From Thermoproteota archaeon (GTDB lineage: Archaea > Korarchaeota > Korarchaeia > Korarchaeales > Korarchaeaceae), in contig JALWYH010000096.1 in NCBI GenBank assembly GCA_027078475.1, positions 1 through 47,079 of the forward strand: DNA of 47,079 bases. The letters are read 5' to 3'. The translations under genes and the position numbers were made by a program. Below the pieces are notes generated by a model. That model saw only the letters and a program-made list of their open reading frames with translations. It made no database searches and was not told the DNA's origin. Below are positions 8,389 to 16,476 of the stretch, piece after piece (the stretch's first letter is position 1; every line of letters begins with the position of its first letter).

Positions 8389-9557
8389 TTCTATTCTCCT
8401 ATTCTAGTCCACGAGGGAGAGGAGGGTTCGACCTGCTGATCAGACTTTCCGACATGCTGAAGGAGAAGCAGGCGATCAGGGAGAGACTGGCCTCTAGGCT
8501 GGATAGGAGGGAGAGGAAGGAGGCGCTCGATGATCCTCATGCCCACAGGGAGCCGAGGCCCTGCGGTCTCACAATTCATCCCGGGAGGGGGTGCACCTTC
8601 TCCTGCGTCTACTGCTACATAGAGGACATGGGCATTCCTAGGGAGCCGAGGAGGCATGGTCTTTCCGGTACTCAGCTGGCCTACGCGGTGGCCTCAAATC
8701 CCTATACCCTCCTCGGAAGGCACGGTACCTTCCTGGCCTTCGGATCGGTGACGGAGCCTTTCCTCCCCTCGATAAAGGAGAGGACCGTAGAGTACTTGGA
8801 GGCCGTTTCGCGCAGCTTGGGCAATCCCACCCAGTTCTCCACCAAGGCTTACCTTCAGGAGGACGATGCTCGAATCCTAGCGGCGATCGATCCGCAGATC
8901 AGCGCCCTTGTGACTGTACCTGCTCTCACCTGGGCGAGGAGGCTCGAACCCGGAGCCCCGTCCCCCGAGCTGAGGTTCCGCACCCTTGAAAACCTCCTGA
9001 AGTTTGGGATACACTCTTCCCTCTTCCTGAGACCGCTTATTCCTGGAGTGAGTGAGGTAGACGGTCCTCCCATCTTGGAGCGAGCCGCCGATATAGGAGT
9101 GAGGGGCGTGGTCATGGGGGCTCTGAGGGTCACCACAAGGATCCTGAGGAGGCTCGAGGCGATGGGCCTCTCGGGCCTGAAGGACAGGATAGTGAGGCAA
9201 CCTAGGTCTCCCGACGATCAGGTGCCCCTCAACACGGGAGACCTGAAGAGGATGCTCTCTCACATGGCTAGGAAGTTGGGGCTAAGGGTTTTCCCCTCAG
9301 CCTGCTCCGCCAACGTCGATTCCCACGGTCTGGGCTGCCGCATGTGCGACATGGGTCCGTGCGGGGAGAACTTGCCGGAGTATGATCCCGAGGAGCTGGA
9401 GCAGGCGCTGTCGGGCCTCGGGATAGAGGTAAGAATAGTCCCCCGCGGGGAGGGGATACTGGCCCTGATCAAAGGAGGCTCCAAGAAGGCTAGGAGGGTC
9501 AAGCACCTAGTCTCCACCGCCACCAAGAGGATGGTGAGGGTCAGGAAACTCGCCTGA
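8385..9557 (+). CDS. Radical SAM protein related to the SplB family
   Basis: The cluster-binding CX3CX2C motif (GCTFSCVYCY) is at about residue 69 and is followed by IEDMG. The later LAFGSVTEPF recalls the conserved SxTDPYxPxE segment of SplB/COG1533 proteins. A second cysteine group near residues 305-325 (SACSAN, GCRMCDMGPC) could bind another iron-sulfur cluster. Substrate unknown; the family name is not proof of DNA repair. Start is uncertain: GTG 8385 is coupled to lysK (GTGA), but a TATA-like GATTTTTAAG at 8375-8384 would place transcription start after that GTG and favour ATG 8454. It may be an independent gene that happens to sit after the LysW operon. Confidence 0.75.
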   Translation: MILFSYSSPRGRGGFDLLIRLSDMLKEKQAIRERLASRLDRRERKEALDDPHAHREPRPCGLTIHPGRGCTFSCVYCYIEDMGIPREPRRHGLSGTQLAYAVASNPYTLLGRHGTFLAFGSVTEPFLPSIKERTVEYLEAVSRSLGNPTQFSTKAYLQEDDARILAAIDPQISALVTVPALTWARRLEPGAPSPELRFRTLENLLKFGIHSSLFLRPLIPGVSEVDGPPILERAADIGVRGVVMGALRVTTRILRRLEAMGLSGLKDRIVRQPRSPDDQVPLNTGDLKRMLSHMARKLGLRVFPSACSANVDSHGLGCRMCDMGPCGENLPEYDPEELEQALSGLGIEVRIVPRGEGILALIKGGSKKARRVKHLVSTATKRMVRVRKLA

Positions 9558-9792
9558 CCCTCAGGGGGACTGGACCAGTGCCAGCTTCCCCAGTGCCTCC
9601 ACGTTCTAGGGATGAACCGTCTTTCGCCTCCTGTCGACGGGAATGCCGCTGGTCCTAGTCCGAGCCTCGGACATGCCTGCCTCTCTCAGCTCTCCCGGGC
9701 TGAAACCTCTACCTACTCTCTTCCTTCTCTCCCGTCCCGGCATCAGGACAAGGGGGCTCAACGACCTAATAACGGGATCGAGCATTCATTCG

Positions 9793-9806
9793 AAAATAAA
9801 TTTAAC
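9793..9806 (+). promoter_or_regulatory. TATA box of the TrmB-type regulator gene
   Basis: AAAATAAATTTAAC sits in an AT-rich stretch and predicts transcription start near 9825, about 14 nt before TTG 9839. The rest of the gap 9558-9792 holds no gene I can support; a small inverted repeat CCTGA-CCC-TCAGG at 9553-9565 overlaps the stop of the previous gene. Confidence 0.55.
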
Positions 9807-9838
9807 ACCCGAGAGGACGGGGCAACCTTCAAATAATA

Positions 9839-10666
9839 TTGGCGATCCAGTTGCAAGGTGTGAGGATAGAGGAGGACCTTTTGCTATCTAAACTTAAAAG
9901 CGCACTGAGCCTGACAGAGTACGAGGCGCGGACCTACTTGGCCTTGGTCATCCACGGAGCCATGACGGTTGGCGAGCTGAGCAAGCTAAGTGGGGTTCCC
10001 AGGGCCAAATGCTACGAGGTCGTGTCCAACTTGGTCCACAAGGGACTCATCGTCATGGTGAGCTCTAGGCCGGCGAAGTACGCGCCGCTACCTCCCGAGG
10101 AGGGGATATCAAATAGGGTAGAGCAGATAAGGAGAGAACTCGAGAGGAGGATTCTGGAGGCTAAGGAGTTGATGGATGAGATAAGGAGGCTTAGCGGCGG
10201 TGAGCCCGTGAGGGAGGCCCACATGATGATAATAGAGAGCCACGAGGCCATACTCTCCAACTCCGTCAAGGACGCCGCGAACGCGAAGAAGGAGGTGCTG
10301 ATAGCCCTCTCCCGAAACCCAGCCAGGATAGATTGGAGCAGATATGCGGAGGACCTGATGGCCTGCATAGGGAGGGGTGTGAGGTTCAGGTTCCTGGTTC
10401 CCTCGCTGGACGTCTTCACCAGCACCTCCATGGAGGTGCTGGAGAACTGCTCCATCAACGCGAACTTGGAGGACCTAGTGGAGGTCAGGGAATCCGAAGA
10501 CGTAAAGATGCCGTTCGTTGTGATAGACGGGGAGATAACCTATCTGTACGTGACCGATCCGGACACGAATACCCTGAGGACGGCGGTAAGGATAAGGGAC
10601 AGGAGGATGGCTGAGCAGATGAGGGAGATATTCAACAGGTACTGGGAGGGGATCCGCCCCCCGTGA
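9839..10666 (+). CDS. TrmB-family transcriptional regulator
   Basis: The N-terminus is a winged helix: ALSLTEYEARTYLAL, then a recognition region LSKLSGVPRAKCYEVV, then the wing GLIVMVSSRPAKYAPLPPEEG, which is the classic TrmB layout. A helical linker follows (residues about 95-120), and the C-terminal half resembles the PLD-like effector domain of TrmB proteins (SRNPARIDW, then RFLVPSLD). TrmB proteins sense sugars or other metabolites and control transport or metabolic genes. No target site could be identified here. Start choices are TTG 9839, TTG 9851 and GTG 9860; I keep the longest because the TATA box fits it. It stands alone with no operon partner. Confidence 0.85.
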   Translation: MAIQLQGVRIEEDLLLSKLKSALSLTEYEARTYLALVIHGAMTVGELSKLSGVPRAKCYEVVSNLVHKGLIVMVSSRPAKYAPLPPEEGISNRVEQIRRELERRILEAKELMDEIRRLSGGEPVREAHMMIIESHEAILSNSVKDAANAKKEVLIALSRNPARIDWSRYAEDLMACIGRGVRFRFLVPSLDVFTSTSMEVLENCSINANLEDLVEVRESEDVKMPFVVIDGEITYLYVTDPDTNTLRTAVRIRDRRMAEQMREIFNRYWEGIRPP

Positions 10667-10797
10667 TCGGAGCTGACTGATGAGGTCGAGGAGAGACCCG
10701 CATGCGCATTGCCGGTGGCTCGGTGGGGGTTAGAAACTCGCGTGGGAACTTCCGATTGAGTCATCCTCCTCTCCTCAACTCTCCTCTAGCCAGCCAC

Positions 10798-11106
10798 CTA
10801 CTCCCCTTCGGTTCGCATCAGCCTGAACACCACCGTTCCACCACACGTCTTTGGGGGGCCCGGATCGGGACACTGGACCCAGCCGACATCCCCTTCCCCT
10901 ATACCAAGCTGATCGGCCGGGATTCCGTGGGAGAAGGCGGAGAGCAGGCTGGCCATCCCCACCAGGGCGTGTAGGCAGATCCTACTACCCCCCTCTATAT
11001 AGAAGCCCCTGAGCGTGAAGGAGTCACCCTCGCGATATCCCGCTGCGCATTTCCCCCTGACTTCCTCAACCTCTATCCTCACATCGTGGAGCACGATTAA
11101 ATTCAC
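10798..11106 (-). CDS. TIGR04076 family protein
   Basis: A 102-residue protein matching the TIGR04076 pattern: a start like VRIEVEEVRGKCAAGYREGD, a central ICLHALVG segment, and a C-terminal VQCPDPGP followed by VVFRL. Two conserved cysteines (KCAAG and QCPDP) suggest a metal or redox role, but the family has no firmly established function. The start is GTG 11106, preceded by the strong ribosome-binding sequence GGAGGTGAAT. It is convergent with the TrmB regulator; the gap 10667-10797 shows no gene. Confidence 0.8.
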   Translation of the reverse strand: MNLIVLHDVRIEVEEVRGKCAAGYREGDSFTLRGFYIEGGSRICLHALVGMASLLSAFSHGIPADQLGIGEGDVGWVQCPDPGPPKTCGGTVVFRLMRTEGE

Positions 11107-11188
11107 CTCCTTATTGCATTGCTACACATTCCTTCTAGCATAATGAACTCCAACACACCGCACCTTATCACACCACAACACCATCCCA

Positions 11189-11770
11189 TCACTCCATCAT
11201 TATCTCATCGAGCCTGACCAGGACAGCACCCTCCCTGACCATTTCTTCCTTGGCCCTCTCCTCGTCCTCGGGCCTTATTCCCCTTATCGCATCCTCCACT
11301 ACGAAGACCTCGAATCCTAGTCCGAGGGCATCCAGGACGGTGGCCCTCACGCAGTATTCCGTCGCCACACCCCCTACGAATAGCCTCCTGACGCCCCTGG
11401 CCCTTAACGTGCGCTCCAGATCAGTGCCCTGAAATCCCGAGTAGGCGTCCCTGTCCCTGTCCGTTGCCTTGGATACGATGATGGCATTCATGGGTACCCT
11501 GAGATCCGGGTGGAACTCGGCGCCCTCGCTGCCTTGGACGCAGTGCGGGGGCCATGGGCCTCCCCTCTGTCTGAAGGACACGTGATCAGGGGGATGCCAA
11601 TCTCTGGTTAAAACGATGGGAAATCCCTTCCGCTCGAAGTGAGAGACGAGGGTATTGAGGGGTGAGATTACCTCATCCCCCTTGGGGACGGGCAGGGCGC
11701 CGCCTGGCATGAAATCCCCCTGAACATCAACTATCAAGAGGACCGGGTTTCTGACGGGGGCAACCCTCAT
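11189..11770 (-). CDS. pncA: Nicotinamidase / isochorismatase-fold hydrolase
   Basis: The product deamidates nicotinamide to nicotinate for NAD salvage, if it follows its closest-looking family. With the start at 11770 the catalytic triad is D15 (IVDVQGDF), K101 (VSKATD) and C140 (ATEYCVRAT), and the metal ligands D57, H59 and H63 lie in TRDWHPPDH. All are in place, which favours a true nicotinamidase over other isochorismatase-fold enzymes. ATG 11797 is also in frame, but a TATA element at 11793-11802 puts the transcription start at the ATG of 11770, giving a leaderless mRNA. Confidence 0.88.
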   Translation of the reverse strand: MRVAPVRNPVLLIVDVQGDFMPGGALPVPKGDEVISPLNTLVSHFERKGFPIVLTRDWHPPDHVSFRQRGGPWPPHCVQGSEGAEFHPDLRVPMNAIIVSKATDRDRDAYSGFQGTDLERTLRARGVRRLFVGGVATEYCVRATVLDALGLGFEVFVVEDAIRGIRPEDEERAKEEMVREGAVLVRLDEIMME

Positions 11771-11792
11771 ATTTCCAACAGGGAGTAAAGAG

Positions 11793-11802
11793 CTCATAAA
11801 TT
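11793..11802 (-). promoter_or_regulatory. TATA box of the nicotinamidase gene
   Basis: On the minus strand this reads AATTTATGAG. The expected start 25-27 bases downstream coincides with ATG 11770, which supports a leaderless transcript and the shorter protein. The gap 11803-11937 has no gene but is very G-rich on the plus strand (several runs of three to six G between 11853 and 11905). Confidence 0.6.
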
Positions 11803-11937
11803 CGTCCGATCAGTTAGAATGGATCCGGCCCGGTATCGGATAGGAAAACTGGGAAGGGGGAATAAGGGAGATGATGTAAGATGGGGGGAGAGGAGGGGAG
11901 GAAGATCGCATCCACCCCACCCATATACTGCTAGGGA

Positions 11938-12984
11938 TCAGATCTCTAACTCATCCAAGAAATCAGGCAGCCAGGAGAACATGTCCCTCGATACCCTGGC
12001 GACCATGTCGATCCCGACTACCTCGCTAGGATACACGGGAATGTAGGACCTGACTAGGGGACCCAGGTCCCTCTCTATCTCAGCCATGTATCCCAGCTGC
12101 TCCCTGTACTTGTTCCTAATGTACTCGTTCGTGGTCGCCTCTGCCACCGATTTGGGGATGACTTGGTTAACGATGACACCGCCCACCGGTATGTCGAAGC
12201 CCCTCACCATCTTGATGAACCTCTTCACCACGGCTATGGGCAGCGACAGAGGCAGGGTGACGAAGAAGAACGCGGTGAGCTCGTCGTTCAGCAGAACGTC
12301 TTTCACTCTGTTGAATCTGTCCTGCATCGACAGGAGATCTGCCATCAGGGGATCCTTCTTTATCTCCTCCATTACCTTCTCCTTGCGGAAGGAAAGTTTG
12401 ACCCTGAGCGACAGGGCCTCCTTTCTGCTCTCTATCATCCTCTCCAGCCAGAGCCCGTATATCTTGCTTAGCCCTATGAGCCTGGCAGCGTTGGCCACGG
12501 CGGCCGTGTCGAAGACCACGGCATCGTATTCCTCGCCCTGCTGCAGCACCACGTCCATCATCTTGTCGAACATGGCCGACTCCTGGAATGCCGGGTTGGT
12601 GGTGGCTATGTCTATGAACGGCTTGGGGTCCATGGGTATGTCGGCCCACTTGAGGAACTCCGACAGCCTCCTAGCTATGTTCTGCTTGTACTTCTCGACC
12701 ACGTCCGCTATCTCCACCTCCAAGGCGTAGAGGTTCGGGGCCCCCTCCACGGCCTTTATGACCCCTCCCCTGAGGTCCTGGCCGAAGAGGCTGGAAAGTG
12801 AGTGGACGGGATTCAGCGAGACCAGCAGGGTCCTCTTACCGTCCTGGGCAAATTTGTACGCGAGGCCGGCTGCGGATACTGTCTTCCCGACCCCTCCCTT
12901 CCCGCCGGTGAAGAGGAACTTGAGCTTGGGCCTGCTAGCCAGGAACTCGGGCATCAGGACCTTCTCCTTCAGGCTCACCACCAT
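11938..12984 (-). CDS. ArsA/Get3-like ATPase with altered catalytic site
   Basis: A 348-residue member of the ArsA/Get3 branch of deviant Walker A NTPases. The P-loop GGKGGVGKT at about 27-35 is intact. Switch I, which reads STDPAHS-like in Get3/ArsA, is SLNPVHS here: Asn58 replaces the catalytic Asp, the same change as the D57N ATPase-dead allele of yeast Get3. Switch II reads FDTAAVANAARL and lacks the usual G-H. The C-terminal YIPVYPSEVVG resembles other ArsA proteins. No CxxC zinc motif is present. The ATG overlaps the end of the upstream ATPase gene by 10 bases, so the two are co-translated and probably form a heterodimer in which this subunit binds but hardly hydrolyses ATP (inference). 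Role in arsenite transport is unlikely to be provable from sequence. Confidence 0.88.
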   Translation of the reverse strand: MVVSLKEKVLMPEFLASRPKLKFLFTGGKGGVGKTVSAAGLAYKFAQDGKRTLLVSLNPVHSLSSLFGQDLRGGVIKAVEGAPNLYALEVEIADVVEKYKQNIARRLSEFLKWADIPMDPKPFIDIATTNPAFQESAMFDKMMDVVLQQGEEYDAVVFDTAAVANAARLIGLSKIYGLWLERMIESRKEALSLRVKLSFRKEKVMEEIKKDPLMADLLSMQDRFNRVKDVLLNDELTAFFFVTLPLSLPIAVVKRFIKMVRGFDIPVGGVIVNQVIPKSVAEATTNEYIRNKYREQLGYMAEIERDLGPLVRSYIPVYPSEVVGIDMVARVSRDMFSWLPDFLDELEI

Positions 12985-13976
12985 AGCAGGTCCCTCCTGG
13001 AGTGCATCAGATCCTCGGCCACCCTCGCAATCATCTCCAGCCCCTTGGGCTCCCTGTCGTACATCGGGATGAGGGCCGCCACCAAGTCACCGAACTTCTC
13101 CCTTATCTCGATCAGATGCTTCTCCTGCATCTCTATCTTCTTCCTCAGGAGGTCCGGAAGGTCAGGCTTGTTGAGCAGGTCCCTCGGATATATCTGGTTC
13201 ACGACCACGCCCGACATCTCTATGTTAAGCTCCCTGAACATCTCAAGGGCCCTCTCGGTGTCCAAGATGGCCATCTTCTCGGGAACCATCACCATGAAGA
13301 AGGCGGTCCTCTCGGAATCCGTCATGAGCTCCGTGAACGTGGTCATCTTCCTCCTTATCTCCTCAAGTTCCTTCAGGACCATGTCCTCGGTCTGCATCCC
13401 CCCCTTCAGGGTCGCCGCCACTGCCTCATACTCGGCGGCCTCCTTCCTTGCCTCGGTTATCTTGTCGACCCACGCGCTGAGTATCTCGGCCATGGCCACC
13501 ATCCTGACGCCGTGGCCGAAGGGCGGCATGTCGAACACATAAAGGTCGTACTCCCCCGAGGCGACCAGATCGGCCATGGCATCGTAGGTGGCCGACTCGT
13601 ACATGGCAGGCTCGGCTGACGTGCTGTCTATATACTCCTCTATCTCCTTGGGGAGCTCTTCCAGACCGTACATGTCCAGTATCTTCTGCTTGATCTCCTG
13701 CTGGTACTCAGCTATCTTCTTGTCCGCATCTATCTCCACCACGTACAGGTTGGGCGCGACCTCCACAACGCCCTTGCCATATAGGTCCCTCTCGAATATG
13801 TCGCTCAACGATGCCTGTGGATCGGTGCTGAAGCAGAGGACCTTCTTACCCTCCTTGACCGCCATGTAGTAGCTCAGGGCGGCGCTGCTGGTTGTCTTTC
13901 CCAGCCCTCCCTTGCCAGCGAAGACGACGACCTCCACATTGGGCTTCCTCTCGAAGAACTCGGCCAGACCGACCAT
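12975..13976 (-). CDS. ArsA/Get3-like ATPase, catalytically complete partner
   Basis: Second ArsA/Get3-like ATPase, 333 residues from ATG 13976. The P-loop is AGKGGLGKTT (Leu for the usual Val). Switch I is STDPQASLSD, keeping the catalytic Asp52 but changing the usual AH to QA; switch II is FDMPPFGHGVRM and keeps G-H. It therefore complements the partner gene, which has lost both features. I prefer ATG 13976 because GGTGGTGAT precedes it; TTG 13991 is the longer alternative. No CxxC motif, so dimerisation would differ from zinc-linked Get3. It lies 35 bases after a small hydrophobic-protein gene, in one direction with cstA. Confidence 0.88.
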   Translation of the reverse strand: MVGLAEFFERKPNVEVVVFAGKGGLGKTTSSAALSYYMAVKEGKKVLCFSTDPQASLSDIFERDLYGKGVVEVAPNLYVVEIDADKKIAEYQQEIKQKILDMYGLEELPKEIEEYIDSTSAEPAMYESATYDAMADLVASGEYDLYVFDMPPFGHGVRMVAMAEILSAWVDKITEARKEAAEYEAVAATLKGGMQTEDMVLKELEEIRRKMTTFTELMTDSERTAFFMVMVPEKMAILDTERALEMFRELNIEMSGVVVNQIYPRDLLNKPDLPDLLRKKIEMQEKHLIEIREKFGDLVAALIPMYDREPKGLEMIARVAEDLMHSRRDLLWW

Positions 13977-14011
13977 GAGATCACCACCCAAATATCACGA
14001 TCGGTGGTTTA

Positions 14012-14317
14012 TCAGCCACTCAGCAGGTCCGTGAAGTCCCTCTCCCTGAACAGTCTCTCCTTCCACGCCTTTATGTTCGGCACGACATAGGGTAGGATCC
14101 TCAGCGAGTAATAGGGCGGTATGATCGGAAAGCCCAGCATGTCTCCCAAGGTCATGAGCATGAATAGGTGCTCCATGTGCATCCTAGTCTTCAGGGCCGC
14201 TGTGGCGGCTCCGTGGACCGCGAATCCGTAGAGAACCCCTTTGAGGGCCTCGGAGAACCCCTCTCTCCCCTCCACCTTCTTCTCCTTCTTTTTACGAAAT
14301 AAGGGGATCCGAACCAC
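14012..14317 (-). CDS. Small hydrophobic protein with C-terminal RERD motif (paralogue 1)
   Basis: A 101-residue protein of no family I recognise. It has a basic N-terminus (FRKKKEKK), a moderately hydrophobic stretch at about 25-42, a strongly hydrophobic segment at 51-82 containing LGDMLGFP and RILPYVVP, and a charged tail KAWKERLFRERD at 83-94. Positions 57-94 align without gaps to positions 42-79 of the protein encoded at 16210-16476, with 18 of 38 residues identical. I chose GTG 14317 because GGGAGGTG covers it and a TATA box at 14343-14353 gives a nearly leaderless start; the frame continues upstream into cstA but without support. It sits between cstA and the ArsA pair, so it may be a partner of either. 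Confidence 0.75.
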   Translation of the reverse strand: MVRIPLFRKKKEKKVEGREGFSEALKGVLYGFAVHGAATAALKTRMHMEHLFMLMTLGDMLGFPIIPPYYSLRILPYVVPNIKAWKERLFRERDFTDLLSG

Positions 14318-14342
14318 CTCCCGTTCGTCTAATGGAAAAATG

Positions 14343-14353
14343 GGAAATAAAAG
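14343..14353 (-). promoter_or_regulatory. TATA box for the small-protein/ArsA genes
   Basis: On the minus strand this reads CTTTTATTTCC and ends three bases beyond the cstA stop codon. It predicts transcription start near 14320, right at GTG 14317. The small protein and both ATPases could thus be transcribed independently of cstA. Confidence 0.55.
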
Positions 14354-14355
14354 GT

Positions 14356-16092
14356 TTAGGGAGAGACCGCCTTGGCCTCTACCTCGCCTCTCCTGGCCCT
14401 TGCATAGGCACTCCACAGGGCATAGCTCATGTAGAGACCCAAGACGAAGAGCACGATCCCAACGAAGAAGAATACAACGTTGAGGGCCCATGCTGCCGCG
14501 GGATAGCTGGTAAGCGGTGGCTTGGCGAACGGTTTCCTCAGCCCGAAGGTGACGAGGCCGAACACGTAGGTCTCCCAGAGGAGGGCCGCCAGCGTCACCA
14601 AGGTCATGAAGGCGGCAGGAGCGGCTGCGTACCAGGTAGGCTTCCTCATCTTAGCCACGTAGAAGGCCACGAGCGTGAGGGCCATGGCCGCGAGGAGCTG
14701 ATTGCTTCCTCCGAAGTATATCCAAAGTTCTATCCAGCTTCCGGTGAGCGCGAATACTATGGGGAGCAGCAGCCCGACGGCGGTGGCCACGTACTTGTTG
14801 CCCAGGATCTTCCAGCTTCCCCTTCTGAACAGCTCGGCGCTGAAGACGCGCCAGTACCTAGTGACCAGCGTCTGGACCGTTATGGCGTATATCACCAGGA
14901 ATATGGAGAAGAACGTCAGGAGGTAGGCCTTTGACATCTCTCCTCCGAGGAAGGGAGCGGTGAGCAGTGTGGCTCCGTTCACGAAGGCCGATATCTTGCC
15001 CTTGGCTATGAGATCGGGTGAGACCACCATGTAGGCTGCCAGGGCCGAGGTGGCCAGTAGGCCCTCGGTGAGCATGGCCCCAGCCCCGACCGGCCTGGCG
15101 TCCGTCTCCACATCAAGCTGCTTCCCGGTGGTGGAGGTGCTGACCAGGCTGTGCCATCCTGATATGGCCCCGCATGCTATGGAGACGAAGAGTATAGGAA
15201 ACAGGGGACCAACGTTCTCGACGTACCATCCCTTGAAGGCCGGCTGGAGGAGCTTTATCCCAGTGACCGGTGATATTAAGGCCCCGAAGATAATCAGGAG
15301 AACTCCACCGATGGCTGGGAAGACGGCGACGAAGTTCATTGGGGTTATGAACTTGGGGAGAGGAACTATCGCCCCTATGAAGAGGATCACCGCCAGTATG
15401 ATGGACCATATCTGGACCGACCACTGCCCGAAGTAGTTCTTCGGGGGCCAGGCGACGACCGTGCCGATTCCCACGCTCACCAGCGTCAGTATGATGGCGA
15501 GAGCGGTTACGCCGAATATGTTTGCCTTGTACTTGTAGAGAAGCTCTCCCACGATGAGCCCCGTGATTATTATGCCGATGGTGGCTATGAAGGAACCCGG
15601 GAAGACGTTCCAGAAGAGTGAGACGAGGTATATGAAGACAGCTGAGATTATCAGAAGGTAGAACAGGAGATAGGCCAGCAGGATCTTTCTGCCCCTCTCT
15701 CCAATGGCGTTATAGACGAGTGGTCCCATGGACCTGCCCTCGTTCCTCACTGTGAGCATTATCGTGCTGTAGTCTTGGACCCAGCCGATGAACATGTTCC
15801 CTATCACTATCCATATGAGGGCAGGGAGCCAACCGTAGGCGACTGCTATGAACGGGCCAAGGATCGGTCCCAGTGCGGCTATGCTCTTAAACTGGAACCC
15901 GTAGAGGACGTATCTGCTCACTGGGAAGTACTCGACTCCGTCGAGGTACATGTGAGCAGGGGTGGTCCTCCTCTCGCTCACCTCCCATATGTGCTCGTCG
16001 ACCCACCTCGCGTAGACGTAATAGGCGAAGGCGTAGGCCACGAGAGCCCCTATTATCCACATGGAGGGGGTCTCCAAGAACGCGACCTGCAT
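14356..16092 (-). CDS. cstA: CstA family carbon-starvation transporter
   Basis: A 578-residue polytopic membrane protein of the CstA family, which in bacteria imports peptides or pyruvate during nutrient limitation. Family features: N-terminal YYVYARWVDEHIWE, the RRTTPAHMYLDGVEYFP segment near 40-57, LGPILGPFIAVAYGWLP near 75-90, and the SGWHSLVSTSTTGKQ segment near 318-332. More than a dozen hydrophobic helices are visible. Bacterial CstA needs a small DUF466 partner; none is here, but two unrelated small hydrophobic proteins flank it. The start ATG 16092 lies about 25 bases from a TATA element at 16111-16120, implying a leaderless mRNA. Confidence 0.92.
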   Translation of the reverse strand: MQVAFLETPSMWIIGALVAYAFAYYVYARWVDEHIWEVSERRTTPAHMYLDGVEYFPVSRYVLYGFQFKSIAALGPILGPFIAVAYGWLPALIWIVIGNMFIGWVQDYSTIMLTVRNEGRSMGPLVYNAIGERGRKILLAYLLFYLLIISAVFIYLVSLFWNVFPGSFIATIGIIITGLIVGELLYKYKANIFGVTALAIILTLVSVGIGTVVAWPPKNYFGQWSVQIWSIILAVILFIGAIVPLPKFITPMNFVAVFPAIGGVLLIIFGALISPVTGIKLLQPAFKGWYVENVGPLFPILFVSIACGAISGWHSLVSTSTTGKQLDVETDARPVGAGAMLTEGLLATSALAAYMVVSPDLIAKGKISAFVNGATLLTAPFLGGEMSKAYLLTFFSIFLVIYAITVQTLVTRYWRVFSAELFRRGSWKILGNKYVATAVGLLLPIVFALTGSWIELWIYFGGSNQLLAAMALTLVAFYVAKMRKPTWYAAAPAAFMTLVTLAALLWETYVFGLVTFGLRKPFAKPPLTSYPAAAWALNVVFFFVGIVLFVLGLYMSYALWSAYARARRGEVEAKAVSP

Positions 16093-16110
16093 GATTTACC
16101 CCCCTGAAAA

Positions 16111-16120
16111 CACTTTAAGT
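16111..16120 (-). promoter_or_regulatory. TATA box of cstA
   Basis: On the minus strand this reads ACTTAAAGTG and lies 19-28 bases before ATG 16092. The rest of 16121-16209 is AT-rich spacer after the upstream small gene. Confidence 0.55.
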
Positions 16121-16209
16121 AGCCTCTACCCGCAGTTAGCTAATTAACTTTGCTATATTCGACCCTCAGCTATTAAAGCTCCCATCCCCGACCTGACGTT
16201 TGAACTTAA

Positions 16210-16476
16210 TCAAACCGTCTCGGGAACATCCTCGGTGATGTCTCTCTCCCTGAGCTGCCTTTTCTTCCATCCTTCCAGCTCGGGGAGCAGGTAAGGGAGT
16301 AGCCTGAGGAGCAGGGGAGTAGTCATCAGAGGTATGCCTAGGAACTCCCCCAGTAGGAGGAGGTTCACCGCGTCCCTGAGCTTGGCCGCCTCCCTCTTGG
16401 TGTCCCAGTAGAGATCGAAGTAGAAGAGCCCGAACAGGAAATCCCTCAAGGCCCCCTTAAACTCCTCCCATCTCAT
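16210..16476 (-). CDS. Small hydrophobic protein with C-terminal RERD motif (paralogue 2)
   Basis: An 88-residue paralogue of the protein at 14012-14317. Order: an amphipathic aromatic N-terminus (RDFLFGLFYFDLYWD), a charged turn at 26-36, a long hydrophobic segment at 37-66 with LGEFLGIP and RLLPYLLP, and a tail EGWKKRQLRERD at 68-79. The conserved core is LGxxLGxP, then RxLPYxxP, then W-K-x-R-x-x-R-E-R-D. It may form a membrane hairpin with the basic tail in the cytosol (inference). The ATG overlaps the end of the upstream gene by 20 bases, so it is co-translated with that unknown protein. No known family recognised. Confidence 0.75.
   Translation of the reverse strand: MRWEEFKGALRDFLFGLFYFDLYWDTKREAAKLRDAVNLLLLGEFLGIPLMTTPLLLRLLPYLLPELEGWKKRQLRERDITEDVPETV

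Noticed and set aside
10673-10684. CTGA-C-TGATGA, resembling adjacent D' and C' boxes of a C/D sRNA
   Set aside because: No matching C box upstream at the right distance and no terminal D box downstream, so the full architecture is missing.
11853-11905. Runs of G considered as a G-quadruplex
   Set aside because: One loop of 14 bases separates the runs and the motif is in a generally purine-rich spacer; no gene start or regulatory position depends on it.
12086-12730. Plus-strand frame rich in Ser and Leu opposite the ArsA gene
   Set aside because: Composition is that of a shadow frame; the minus-strand ATPase has all family motifs.
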